Shown here one piece after another: positions 6,660 through 13,647 of a stretch of DNA of 15,585 nt. Position 1 is the stretch's first letter. The number at the start of each line of letters is the position of its first letter. The notes under the pieces are model-generated. The model ran no database searches, was not told where the DNA came from, and was given only the letters and a program-made list of their open reading frames with translations. The stretch comes from Opitutus sp. GAS368 (GTDB lineage: Bacteria > Verrucomicrobiota > Verrucomicrobiae > Opitutales > UBA953): NCBI GenBank assembly GCA_943332745.1, contig CALQQQ010000004.1:1-15585 (forward strand), written 5' to 3'. A program made the translations under genes and the position numbers.

Positions 6660-8561
6660 ATGGCTCCCCCAGTCCATCGTCTCCAACGTGCCGCGTTTTT
6701 TTTCGCGACCTATGGAGCCTTGGCCGCGTTGTCCCTCTGGTTCGCGTATGAGCTTCGTTTCGCCGGTGAGGATGCCCTGACTGGCGGGCAGCATCAGGCG
6801 GCGGAGTCATATTTATACCTCCAGCGGCCGATGGTGTTACTCTGGCTCATTCCCCTCAAGGTTCTACTGCTCGGAGTGTGGGGCCAGTTCCGCGGGGTCT
6901 TCTACTATTTCCGACTCACGGACGCCTTGCGCATGGTCTTTGCGCTGGCCGCCGCCACGGCCATCGCCTTCGCCCTGCCTTCGATCATCGGTAGCGGTGA
7001 CCCTGCGCAGGCGTTCAGCGTACCCCGCGGCGTCACACTGGTGGACTTCAATCTATCTTTGGTGCTGTTCGTCGGCTTCCGGGTCTCGATTCGCGCGTTG
7101 CGCGAACGCTTCTGGAGCAAGGAGCAGGCGACCCAGGGCGCAGTCGAGCGTATCGCCATTGTCGGCGCCGGCCAGGCCGGGGCGCAGCTCGCCTCGGAAC
7201 TCATGAGTCGCCGCGGCCACGGCATCGAGCCGGTCTGCTTCCTGGATGATGACGCCGCTAAGCATAACCTCCATATCCATGGTGTACCGGTGATCGGCGC
7301 CCCCGAGCGTATGCCCGAGTTGGCCGAGAAATACGGTGTCACCGAAATCATCCTCGCCTTACCCGCCTCGGCGGTGCGCCGCATCCGCGAAGTGAGCGTG
7401 CTCGCATCCGCCAGCAACCTACGAGTGCTCGTGGTGCCCTCCATGTCCGAGTTAGCCGGGGGCCGCGTACGGGCGAGCGACATCCGTCCGATCTCGGTCG
7501 AGGACATCCTCGGCCGTGAACCCGCCAAACTCGACGACAAGGCCATCGACATGATGGTCAAGGGTCGCACCGTGCTCATCACGGGTGCCGGCGGCAGTAT
7601 CGGCTCCGAACTTTGTCGGCAAGTCGCGGCGCGTTCGCCCGCCCGCCTCATCATGCTCGATCAGTGTGAGGTGCTTCTTTATCAGGCAGAACAGGAGCTC
7701 ATCTCCGCCGGTGCCGGCGCGCTCATTACGCCCATCGTCGGCGACGTCACTGATGTCGACCGCATGCGTGACGTGTTCATCCGCTTCAAGCCCGAGCTCG
7801 TCCTGCATGCTGCCGCGCATAAGCACGTACCGATGATGGAGTCGCAGCCTTCTGAAGCCCTGAAGAATAATGTGCTGGGCACCGAGATCGTCGCCCGCCT
7901 TGCGGCGGAATACGGCGCGGCTAAGTTCGTCCTCATCTCTTCCGATAAGGCGGTCAACCCGACCAACGTCATGGGCGCCAGCAAACGGCTCGCCGAGCGC
8001 GTCGTCCGCACAATGCAGGCTCAAGCTGAGGGCAAGACCAGCTTCCTAGCGGTACGCTTTGGCAACGTCCTCGGATCTTCCGGCTCTGTTATCCCGATCT
8101 TCCGCCGCCAGATCGCCGCGGGCGGACCTGTCACGGTGACTCATCCGGAGGTGAAGCGTTACTTCATGACCATCCCCGAGGCTGTCGGACTGGTGCTACA
8201 AAGTGCAACGATCGGCACTGGCGGAGATATTCTCGTCCTCGAGATGGGCCAGCCCTTGAAAATCGTCGACGTGGCCCGCCAGCTTATCGAGCTCAGTGGC
8301 CTCCGGCCTGACATCGATATCGAGATCCGCATCGTCGGTCTGCGTCCGGGCGAAAAGCTCGTCGAGGAACTTCAGTACGAAGGGGAGCAGTATCGCCCGA
8401 CCGAACACCCGCGCGTTTTCCGCTTCGTCGCGGACCTCGTCCCGCAGGATTCGACGGAATCCTTGGTTAGCCGCGTCCGCGCCCTGCTTCCCTTGGAGCG
8501 GCAGGCTTGTAAGCAGGGGATGCGCGACCTCGTGCCGGAATACGTGCCTTTCGCGGAGTAG
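6660..8561 (+). CDS. Membrane nucleotide-sugar 4,6-dehydratase (WbpM/PglF/CapD type)
   Basis: This family makes UDP-4-keto-6-deoxy sugars, usually from UDP-N-acetylglucosamine, for O-antigen, capsule or glycoprotein glycans. The 633-residue protein has the full long architecture. There are four membrane helices at about 12-31, 57-76, 88-110 and 128-145. A first Rossmann domain carries GAGQAG at 169-174. The catalytic short-chain dehydrogenase domain carries GAGGSIG at 309-315. The catalytic set is serine 427/428, M438 and K442 (in NVMGASK). Methionine replaces the usual tyrosine, the variant known for WbpM-type enzymes, so this is normal rather than damage. GLRPGEKLVEEL near the C-terminus is also typical. 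It lies 31 bases after the SUMF1-like gene and may share its transcript. No glycosyltransferase neighbours it in this window, so the end product cannot be inferred. Confidence 0.93.
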   Translation: MAPPVHRLQRAAFFFATYGALAALSLWFAYELRFAGEDALTGGQHQAAESYLYLQRPMVLLWLIPLKVLLLGVWGQFRGVFYYFRLTDALRMVFALAAATAIAFALPSIIGSGDPAQAFSVPRGVTLVDFNLSLVLFVGFRVSIRALRERFWSKEQATQGAVERIAIVGAGQAGAQLASELMSRRGHGIEPVCFLDDDAAKHNLHIHGVPVIGAPERMPELAEKYGVTEIILALPASAVRRIREVSVLASASNLRVLVVPSMSELAGGRVRASDIRPISVEDILGREPAKLDDKAIDMMVKGRTVLITGAGGSIGSELCRQVAARSPARLIMLDQCEVLLYQAEQELISAGAGALITPIVGDVTDVDRMRDVFIRFKPELVLHAAAHKHVPMMESQPSEALKNNVLGTEIVARLAAEYGAAKFVLISSDKAVNPTNVMGASKRLAERVVRTMQAQAEGKTSFLAVRFGNVLGSSGSVIPIFRRQIAAGGPVTVTHPEVKRYFMTIPEAVGLVLQSATIGTGGDILVLEMGQPLKIVDVARQLIELSGLRPDIDIEIRIVGLRPGEKLVEELQYEGEQYRPTEHPRVFRFVADLVPQDSTESLVSRVRALLPLERQACKQGMRDLVPEYVPFAE

Positions 8562-8612
8562 TTTTTTCGCTTCGGGCTTCACAGGCGGGCAGGGCTGAGA
8601 CAGGCTTCGGGT

Positions 8613-9134
8613 ATGGCACGCGCGCTTTCCTCCGCACCTCAGGTCGGCATCATCATGGGTTCCCAGTCCGACTGGGAGACGATGGTCAACGCCGCCGACA
8701 CACTGAAGAAGCTCGGCGTCCCCTTCGAAGCCGAGGTCGTCAGCGCCCATCGCACGCCGCTCAAGCTCAAGGACTACGCCTTAGCCGCTCGTCGTCGGGG
8801 GCTGAAGGTCATCATCGCCGGCGCCGGTGGCGCCGCGCACCTCCCTGGCATGGTGGCCGCGATGACTTCGCTTCCCGTCATGGGTGTACCCGTGCAGTCC
8901 AAGTCGCTCGACGGCATCGACTCGCTTCTCTCCATCGTCCAGATGCCGGCGGGTATCCCCGTCCATACTTTCGCCATCGGCCGAGCTGGTGCGATCAACG
9001 CCGCCCTTGGCGCCGCCGCGGTGCTCGCCTTGTCCGACGCCAAGCTGGCCAAGAAGCTCGATGAATATCGCGCCAAGCAGACCAAGGCCGTGCTCGATAA
9101 CCCGATCCCCGGCCGCAAGGGCAAGAAGCGCTAA
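8613..9134 (+). CDS. purE: N5-carboxyaminoimidazole ribonucleotide mutase
   Basis: This enzyme moves the carboxylate of N5-CAIR to carbon 4, giving CAIR, in de novo purine synthesis. The 173-residue length and the motifs fit the class I (bacterial, PurK-dependent) type: [10 protein letters not shown] at 15-24, SAHRTP at 44-49 with the catalytic histidine H46, and the [11 protein letters not shown] loop. The presence of purK three bases downstream confirms the two-step route. I chose ATG 8613; the core begins at VGIIMGS, so the first 10 residues are variable. The 51-base gap from the upstream dehydratase has a T6 run (8562-8567) right after that gene's stop, but no convincing terminator or promoter. 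No Shine-Dalgarno is visible. Confidence 0.97.
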   Translation: MARALSSAPQVGIIMGSQSDWETMVNAADTLKKLGVPFEAEVVSAHRTPLKLKDYALAARRRGLKVIIAGAGGAAHLPGMVAAMTSLPVMGVPVQSKSLDGIDSLLSIVQMPAGIPVHTFAIGRAGAINAALGAAAVLALSDAKLAKKLDEYRAKQTKAVLDNPIPGRKGKKR

Positions 9135-9137
9135 GCC

Positions 9138-10271
9138 ATGGAGCGACCCCTGCAGCCCGGTGGCACCATCGGTATCCTCGGCGGCGGCCAGCTCGGCCGC
9201 ATGTCGGCCATCGCCGCGCGACGTCTCGGCTACAAGGTACGTACGTTCGATCCTTCCGCGGGCGCCTGTGCCGCGGGTATCGCCGATGAGCATGTGACTG
9301 CTGATTGGAGCGACACCGCTGCGCTCACGCGCTTCGCCCAGGGCTGCGGACGCATTACGCTCGAGTTCGAGAACATCCCGCCCGCGACCGTCGAGTTCGT
9401 CGCGAAGTCCGTCCCCAGCCATCCTTCCGCTCACGTCCTCGCGACCTGTCAGAATCGCCGTCGCGAAAAGGAATTCCTCCGCGCCGCGGGTATCCCGTGC
9501 GCGAACTTCGCCGTGGTTTCGTCGCTGGCCGAGTTACAGGCGGCCGTGAAGACTATTGGCTTCCCGTGCGTGCTGAAGACCGCTGATTTCGGTTATGATG
9601 GCAAAGGACAGGTCAAGTTGCCGACCGTTGAGGCGGATCTCGCCGCAGCTTGGGACAAGATTGGCGGCGCGGTCGGCGTTCTTGAAGCCTGGGTACCGTT
9701 CCAGATGGAGATCTCGGTGCTCGTCGCGCGTACCGTCGACGGGCGCACCGCCGTCTATGACCCGGCGGAGAATATCCACAGGAACCACATCCTGCATCTT
9801 TCGATTTCGCCGGCCCGCATCTCCGAAGCCACCGCCGCCGAAGCCCGCGCGTTGGCGCTCAGCATCGCCGAGAAAATCCAGCTCGTCGGCCTCCTCGCCG
9901 TCGAGATGTTCGTGAAGGACGGCCGTATTGTCGTCAACGAACTCGCCCCGCGTCCCCATAATAGCGGCCACCAGACCTTCGACGCTAATGAGACGAGTCA
10001 GTTCGAACAGCATATCCGCGCGGTCTGCGGCCTGCCGCTCGGCGGCACGAAACCGCTCGCTCCTTCGGCCATGGTCAATCTGCTCGGCGACGTCTGGCGC
10101 AACGGCCAAGAGCCCGACTGGACCAAGGTCCTCGCGGATCCTTCCGCCAAGCTGCACCTCTACGATAAGGGTAAAGCGGCGCCGGGCCGCAAGATGGGCC
10201 ATATCACCGTCACCGCGCCGACGCTCGAAGAAGCGATTCGCCGCGCCGAAGCGCTGCACGCCGCGCTCTGA
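9138..10271 (+). CDS. purK: 5-(carboxyamino)imidazole ribonucleotide synthase
   Basis: This ATP-grasp enzyme uses ATP and bicarbonate to carboxylate AIR to N5-CAIR, the substrate of PurE encoded just upstream. The 377-residue protein shows the N-terminal GGGQLGRM at 15-22, the EFENIP segment at 76-81, the ATP-grasp glycine loop GYDGKGQ at 152-158, and NELAPRPHNSGH with the metal- and substrate-binding residues; length is normal. Only three bases (GCC) separate its ATG from the purE stop, so the two are co-transcribed and likely translated in balance. Its TGA stop abuts the TGA stop of the leftward membrane-protein gene with no base between them. Confidence 0.97.
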   Translation: MERPLQPGGTIGILGGGQLGRMSAIAARRLGYKVRTFDPSAGACAAGIADEHVTADWSDTAALTRFAQGCGRITLEFENIPPATVEFVAKSVPSHPSAHVLATCQNRRREKEFLRAAGIPCANFAVVSSLAELQAAVKTIGFPCVLKTADFGYDGKGQVKLPTVEADLAAAWDKIGGAVGVLEAWVPFQMEISVLVARTVDGRTAVYDPAENIHRNHILHLSISPARISEATAAEARALALSIAEKIQLVGLLAVEMFVKDGRIVVNELAPRPHNSGHQTFDANETSQFEQHIRAVCGLPLGGTKPLAPSAMVNLLGDVWRNGQEPDWTKVLADPSAKLHLYDKGKAAPGRKMGHITVTAPTLEEAIRRAEALHAAL

Positions 10272-10300
10272 TCAGTCGAGCAGCTCGGGCTTACGACTGA
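10268..10300. repeat. Stop-to-stop junction with 7-bp inverted repeat
   Basis: CTGATCAG (10268-10275) contains both stop codons, TGA on the plus strand (10269-10271) and TGA on the minus strand (10272-10274). TCAGTCG (10272-10278) pairs perfectly with CGACTGA (10294-10300) around a 15-base loop, which itself has AGC/GCT pairing. A stem-loop can form in RNA of either strand, but no T-run follows in either direction, so a rho-independent terminator is not supported. It could protect or separate the two convergent mRNA ends. Confidence 0.35.
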
Positions 10301-10724
10301 ACAGCTCAATCGGAATCTGACCGAGGCTGAGGAAGAGTAAGACCGCCTGGAAGACCGGAATCTTCGCCTTGAGGCCGGCGTTCTGCGCGATGTAGTTCTT
10401 GGCCATTACTTCGCAGATCATGGCCATCGCAAAGACGACGGAGGCCACGCAGAGCAGGCTGAAGAGCCAGCGCCACACATTTGGGCTCTCGATGCGGCGC
10501 CAAGGAAGGAACAGCAGGCCGGCGTAAGCGATGAAGAACCAACACTCCACGCGGAGGGCGACCGGGAAGGTGACGATGGCCGGATCCCAGCGGGGCGGGA
10601 TATGGAGCGGCCCGAGGCTGAGGCCGCCAATGAGACCGTTGACGCCGAGGCTGACGCACAGGAGGCCAAACAGGATCACGATAAAGCGTCCGTAGCGGAT
10701 ACGTTGGGCGGTGACGTCGTTCAT
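10272..10724 (-). CDS. Small four-helix membrane protein, unknown function
   Basis: I do not recognise this family. The 150-residue form starting MNDVTAQRIRYGRF has four hydrophobic stretches at about residues 14-36, 58-74, 84-105 and 121-140. They are separated by short polar loops (PPRWDPA, PWRRIESPNV, AKNYIAQNAGLKAK), and the tail is charged. There is no signal-peptidase site and no catalytic motif. The frame remains open upstream to 10850, but that part lies antisense-free inside prmA coding sequence and is arginine-rich and unlike a membrane leader, so I start at ATG 10724, 38 bases after the prmA stop. It is probably the last gene of the purN-prmA transcript. It ends stop-to-stop against purK. 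Its coding nature is supported by the clean helix pattern. Confidence 0.75.
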   Translation of the reverse strand: MNDVTAQRIRYGRFIVILFGLLCVSLGVNGLIGGLSLGPLHIPPRWDPAIVTFPVALRVECWFFIAYAGLLFLPWRRIESPNVWRWLFSLLCVASVVFAMAMICEVMAKNYIAQNAGLKAKIPVFQAVLLFLSLGQIPIELFSRKPELLD

Positions 10725-10762
10725 GAGGGGAGTGAAGGCGGATGGGCGGGCGAAGCAAATAT

Positions 10763-11650
10763 TCAGAGCGGCCGGAAGAGGGCGACGTCGCTCCACTCGC
10801 CCATGATGCGTCCGTCCGACTTCATGCCCTCGCCCCAGGCTTCGCGGCACTTGCCTTCGAAGTGGGCGCGCACGGAGTCCTGTTCCTTGGCGAGGATGCC
10901 GCTGAGCGCGAGGACGCCCCCCGGGCTGACGGAGTCGATAAGGTTGTCGGCGTAGATGCAGAGCACGTCGCTGATGATGTTCGCAAGGACGACGTCGGCG
11001 CGGCCGGTGAGGCGGAAGCCTTCTTCGAGGCCGGCGTGATGGAAGGCGACGGCGTCATCGGCGATCCCGTTATCTTCGCGATTGGCGATACTGACGCGGA
11101 CCGATTCCGGGTCGCGGTCGAAGCCAGCAATCCGTCCGCAGCCGAGCTTGGCGGCGGAGAGGGCGAGGATGCCGGAGCCACAACCGGCGTCGGTGACGGA
11201 AACCTTCGCGGCGGGATGGGTCTCCAGGAAGTCCATCATGCGGATCGCGCACAGCCGGGTCGTCGGGTGGTCGCCCGTGCCGAAGGCTAGACCGGCATCG
11301 AACCAGATTACCGCGGCATCGGCAGGGACGGCATACTTTCCGCGCATCCAGGCGGGGACCCAGTGGAGGCGTCCATTATCCCAAGGTTTGAGGTGCTCCT
11401 TATAGGCTTCCTTCCAGTCCTTATCGGCCATGACAGTCTCTTCATAGGCCTCGGGGAGCTTCTTGAAGGCCTTTCGCAGTCCGGCCCAGGCTTCGTCGGC
11501 TTCGGGCTTCGTGTCAAAGTAGCCCATGACGAAGTGAGGCCGCCCCGGGCCTTCATGGAATAGCATCCAGGAGGAGCGGGTCAGTTCACAGAAATGGTCT
11601 TCCAGCGGCTGGACCATGTCTTCGTGGATGGGGCACTTCAGTTCGATCAT
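10763..11650 (-). CDS. prmA: Ribosomal protein L11 methyltransferase
   Basis: PrmA uses S-adenosylmethionine to methylate ribosomal protein L11, a nonessential modification in most bacteria. The 295-residue protein has the family order: a variable N-terminal substrate-recognition part, GLAFGTGDHPTT at 120-131 (the PrmA hallmark), the SAM-binding DAGCGSG at 154-160, an acidic residue after the next strand (GFDRD), and the VLANIISD segment around 221-228. Its ATG shares one base with the purN stop (TGATG at 11648-11652), so translation is likely coupled to purN. The pairing of a purine gene with a ribosome-modifying gene has no obvious biochemical reason. Confidence 0.94.
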   Translation of the reverse strand: MIELKCPIHEDMVQPLEDHFCELTRSSWMLFHEGPGRPHFVMGYFDTKPEADEAWAGLRKAFKKLPEAYEETVMADKDWKEAYKEHLKPWDNGRLHWVPAWMRGKYAVPADAAVIWFDAGLAFGTGDHPTTRLCAIRMMDFLETHPAAKVSVTDAGCGSGILALSAAKLGCGRIAGFDRDPESVRVSIANREDNGIADDAVAFHHAGLEEGFRLTGRADVVLANIISDVLCIYADNLIDSVSPGGVLALSGILAKEQDSVRAHFEGKCREAWGEGMKSDGRIMGEWSDVALFRPL

Positions 11651-12228
11651 CAGGAAAGGGTCTCGCTCAGGCGGGCGATCACGGCGGGGAGCAGGGCATG
11701 CTCGGCGGCGTGAATCTTATGGGCGAAGGATTCCAGTGTGTCCGTCGGCTCGCGGCTCACGCGGGTCTGACCAAGGTGGGCGCCGCCGTCGATCTCGGCA
11801 TTAACCCAATGGACGGTGCAGCCGGCTTCGAGGACGCCAGCATTCCAAGCCTGACCGATGCCATCGAGTCCGGGGAAGGCCGGGAGGAGGCTCGGGTGGA
11901 GGTTGATGATTCGGCCTGCAAAAGCGTCAAGCAGAGGCGCCTTAATCACCCGCATGAAGCCAGCGAGGACGACGAGGTCTACCTGCGCGGCCTTGAGGTC
12001 GTCCGCCCAGGCCTGTTCGCGCTCCGGAGAGAACTTCGTCTTAAAGGGGCCGGTGTCGAGGAAGCGGGCCGGGACGCCGTACTTCGGGCCCAGTTCAAGC
12101 ATCTTACAGGTCGGGACGTCGCACCAGAGTCCGACCACCTTGGCCTTGCCGAGGCGACCTTCGGCTTGGGCACGGAGGACTGCGTCGGCGTTAGAGCCGC
12201 GACCAGAACCAAGGAGGGCGACGCGCAT
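11650..12228 (-). CDS. purN: Phosphoribosylglycinamide formyltransferase
   Basis: PurN transfers a formyl group from 10-formyltetrahydrofolate to GAR in de novo purine synthesis. The 192-residue form starts MRVALLGSGRGSN (phosphate-binding loop at 7-13). It has VVLAGFMR at 86-93, the active-site INLHPSLLP with N109 and H111, and D147 in EIDGG. These match the catalytic Asn-His-Asp of E. coli (N106, H108, D144) at a constant offset of three. The stretch after the second strand reads LWCDVPTCKM instead of the usual SN..-type motif, a modest divergence. The frame is open 31 codons upstream to 12321, but with no family similarity, so ATG 12228 is preferred. It is the first gene of the purN-prmA-membrane protein run. 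Confidence 0.94.
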   Translation of the reverse strand: MRVALLGSGRGSNADAVLRAQAEGRLGKAKVVGLWCDVPTCKMLELGPKYGVPARFLDTGPFKTKFSPEREQAWADDLKAAQVDLVVLAGFMRVIKAPLLDAFAGRIINLHPSLLPAFPGLDGIGQAWNAGVLEAGCTVHWVNAEIDGGAHLGQTRVSREPTDTLESFAHKIHAAEHALLPAVIARLSETLS

Positions 12229-12329
12229 GACGGGAAGCTGTCGGCGTGGGCCATCGCCTGCAAACGGATTTTCGAATTCAGACTTTGAACCCTTCGGCAA
12301 ACCGCTGATGCTGGGCCCCACTGCTTCCT
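12229..12329. other. Divergent intergenic spacer, purN / NamZ-like gene
   Basis: This 101-base spacer must hold the control regions of two divergent genes. It contains an AT-richer core with overlapping palindromes TTCGAA (12271-12276) and GAATTC (12274-12279). I could not find a -35/-10 pair with acceptable spacing on either strand, nor a ribosome-binding site for either gene. It also contains the GGGCCC palindrome at 12313-12318. No operator or RNA structure is supported. Confidence 0.4.
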
Positions 12330-13643
12330 ATGGACCGCCGCGAGTTTCTTAACCTCACCGCCTTGGGTTCGTTGGGCGCCGTTGCGCTCTCGGGCTGTGC
12401 GGGCGGTGGGGGCGGCAGTGCCTACGCCGGCCCCTTGCCCGTCTCGCCGGCTCCGGTTGCGCCCATCAACGGTAAGGTCATGCTCGGCATCGACGTCCTC
12501 GCGGCCGAAGGGTTCGCTCGACTTAAAGGCCTGCGTTGCGGCCTCGTGACACACCGTGCTGGCGTCAATGGACTCGGCCAGCGCACGGTCGATGTGCTCG
12601 CCCGTGCGCCGGGCGTCCAGCTCACGAAACTCTTCGGCCCGGAGCACGGTATCGACGGCGTGGCCAAAGCCGAAGTCTCCGTGAAGAACGCCAAAGATGC
12701 ACGTACGGGCCTGCCGATTTATTCTTTGTATGGCGCGACGCGGCGGCCCACGCCGGAGATGCTGGCTGGACTTGATGTTATCCTCATCGATTTCCAGGAC
12801 GTCGGTGCCCGCTCCTATACTTACATCAGCTGCATGCGGTACGTGATCGAAGCGTGCTTCTCGCTTCCTCGTCCCGTGCGCGTGATCGTCCTCGACCGAC
12901 CCAATCCGCTCGGTGGCGAGAAAGTCGACGGACCGTTCCTCGATCGCAAGTGGCGCAGTTACGTAGGCGCGTACGAGACCCCGTATGTCCATGGTCTCAC
13001 CATCGGCGAAATCGCGGGCTGGGCTGTGGCCACACCCGGCGTCCTTGAGCTCGATGAAGCGACCCGGCGCCGCGGCACGCTCGATGTTGTCGGCATGGGC
13101 GGCTGGCGCCGATCGATGACCTGGAACCTCACCGGCCTGAACTGGGTGCCGACGTCACCGATGATCAACAGCGCCAAGGCCGCGCTTGGTTATGCGATGT
13201 CCGGTCTCGGCTGTATGGATTCAGGCTTCAGTCATACTTCAGGCCCCGACCAGAATTTCCGATTCCTCACCTATCCGCGGCGTAAGGCGACCGACCTGAT
13301 GGCTGCCTTTGGCAACGCCGTGCCGGGCCTCGTGTTGCAGCCGCAGCAAATGGCGGACGGAACGCAGGGCGTCTATCTCGCCGTGGGCGATTGGCCGAAA
13401 TTACGACCGACGGCCATCTCGCTGCACATGCTCCGGCAGGCCTGCGTCTGGGCGCCGAACCCCTTCGCTGCGTTTACCGCCACTAAGCGGGAGCTCTTCA
13501 TTAAGCACCTCGGCAGCGAAGCGTTCTTCGAGGAGCTCCGCACGCAAGGCGCGCGAATCGATCTCGGCCGCTGGATGCAGCGTTGGGATGGGGACGCGGC
13601 GGCCTTCCGCGCACGCACCGCTTCCTTCCGCCTTTACGCCTGA
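12330..13643 (+). CDS. DUF1343 / NamZ-family exo-N-acetylmuramidase-like lipoprotein
   Basis: Characterised DUF1343 (GH171) members such as Bacillus NamZ release N-acetylmuramic acid from ends of peptidoglycan fragments during cell-wall recycling. The 437-residue protein has the family's conserved blocks: KLFGPEHGIDG at 100-110, YSLYGATRRPTPEML at 131-144, DFQDVGARSYTYIS at 154-167 and VLDRPNPLGG at 187-196. The N-terminus reads DRREFL, a twin-arginine (RRxFL) export signal, then a hydrophobic stretch ending in the lipobox LSGC with C23, then a glycine/serine spacer. It should therefore be exported folded and lipid-anchored. The start is fixed by the signal. It is divergent from purN across 101 bases and stop-to-stop with purF. 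Enzyme specificity is inferred from the family. Confidence 0.9.
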   Translation: MDRREFLNLTALGSLGAVALSGCAGGGGGSAYAGPLPVSPAPVAPINGKVMLGIDVLAAEGFARLKGLRCGLVTHRAGVNGLGQRTVDVLARAPGVQLTKLFGPEHGIDGVAKAEVSVKNAKDARTGLPIYSLYGATRRPTPEMLAGLDVILIDFQDVGARSYTYISCMRYVIEACFSLPRPVRVIVLDRPNPLGGEKVDGPFLDRKWRSYVGAYETPYVHGLTIGEIAGWAVATPGVLELDEATRRRGTLDVVGMGGWRRSMTWNLTGLNWVPTSPMINSAKAALGYAMSGLGCMDSGFSHTSGPDQNFRFLTYPRRKATDLMAAFGNAVPGLVLQPQQMADGTQGVYLAVGDWPKLRPTAISLHMLRQACVWAPNPFAAFTATKRELFIKHLGSEAFFEELRTQGARIDLGRWMQRWDGDAAAFRARTASFRLYA

Positions 13644-13647
13644 TCAG
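13640..13647. repeat. Second stop-to-stop palindrome (CTGATCAG)
   Basis: The same 8-base palindrome as at 10268-10275 carries the TGA of the NamZ-like gene (13641-13643) and the TGA of purF (13644-13646, minus strand). No base separates the two genes and no strong stem-loop or T-run follows on either strand. The six central bases are forced by two abutting TGA stops; only the flanking C and G are free. Confidence 0.6.

Noticed and set aside
7971..7985. Loss of the catalytic tyrosine in the dehydratase (Met438 instead)
   Set aside because: Methionine at this position is the known active variant in WbpM-type enzymes, so it is not a sign of inactivation.
8523..8567. Possible rho-independent terminator after the dehydratase gene (CGCGA/TCGCG stem followed by T6)
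   Set aside because: The stem is only 5 bp with a 23-base loop, and seven bases separate it from the T-run; too weak to call.
8569..8611. Direct repeat GCTTCGGG (8569-8576 and 8604-8611) before purE
   Set aside because: Eight GC-rich bases repeated 35 apart in a short spacer could be chance; no link to a promoter or binding site.
8781..9434. 217-codon minus-strand frame across purE and purK
   Set aside because: It lies antisense to both conserved purine enzymes and has no independent start context or family resemblance.
11979..12992. 337-codon minus-strand frame across purN and the NamZ-like gene
   Set aside because: It is in a different frame from purN and antisense to the NamZ-like protein; composition is Arg/Ala/Asp-rich with no domain.
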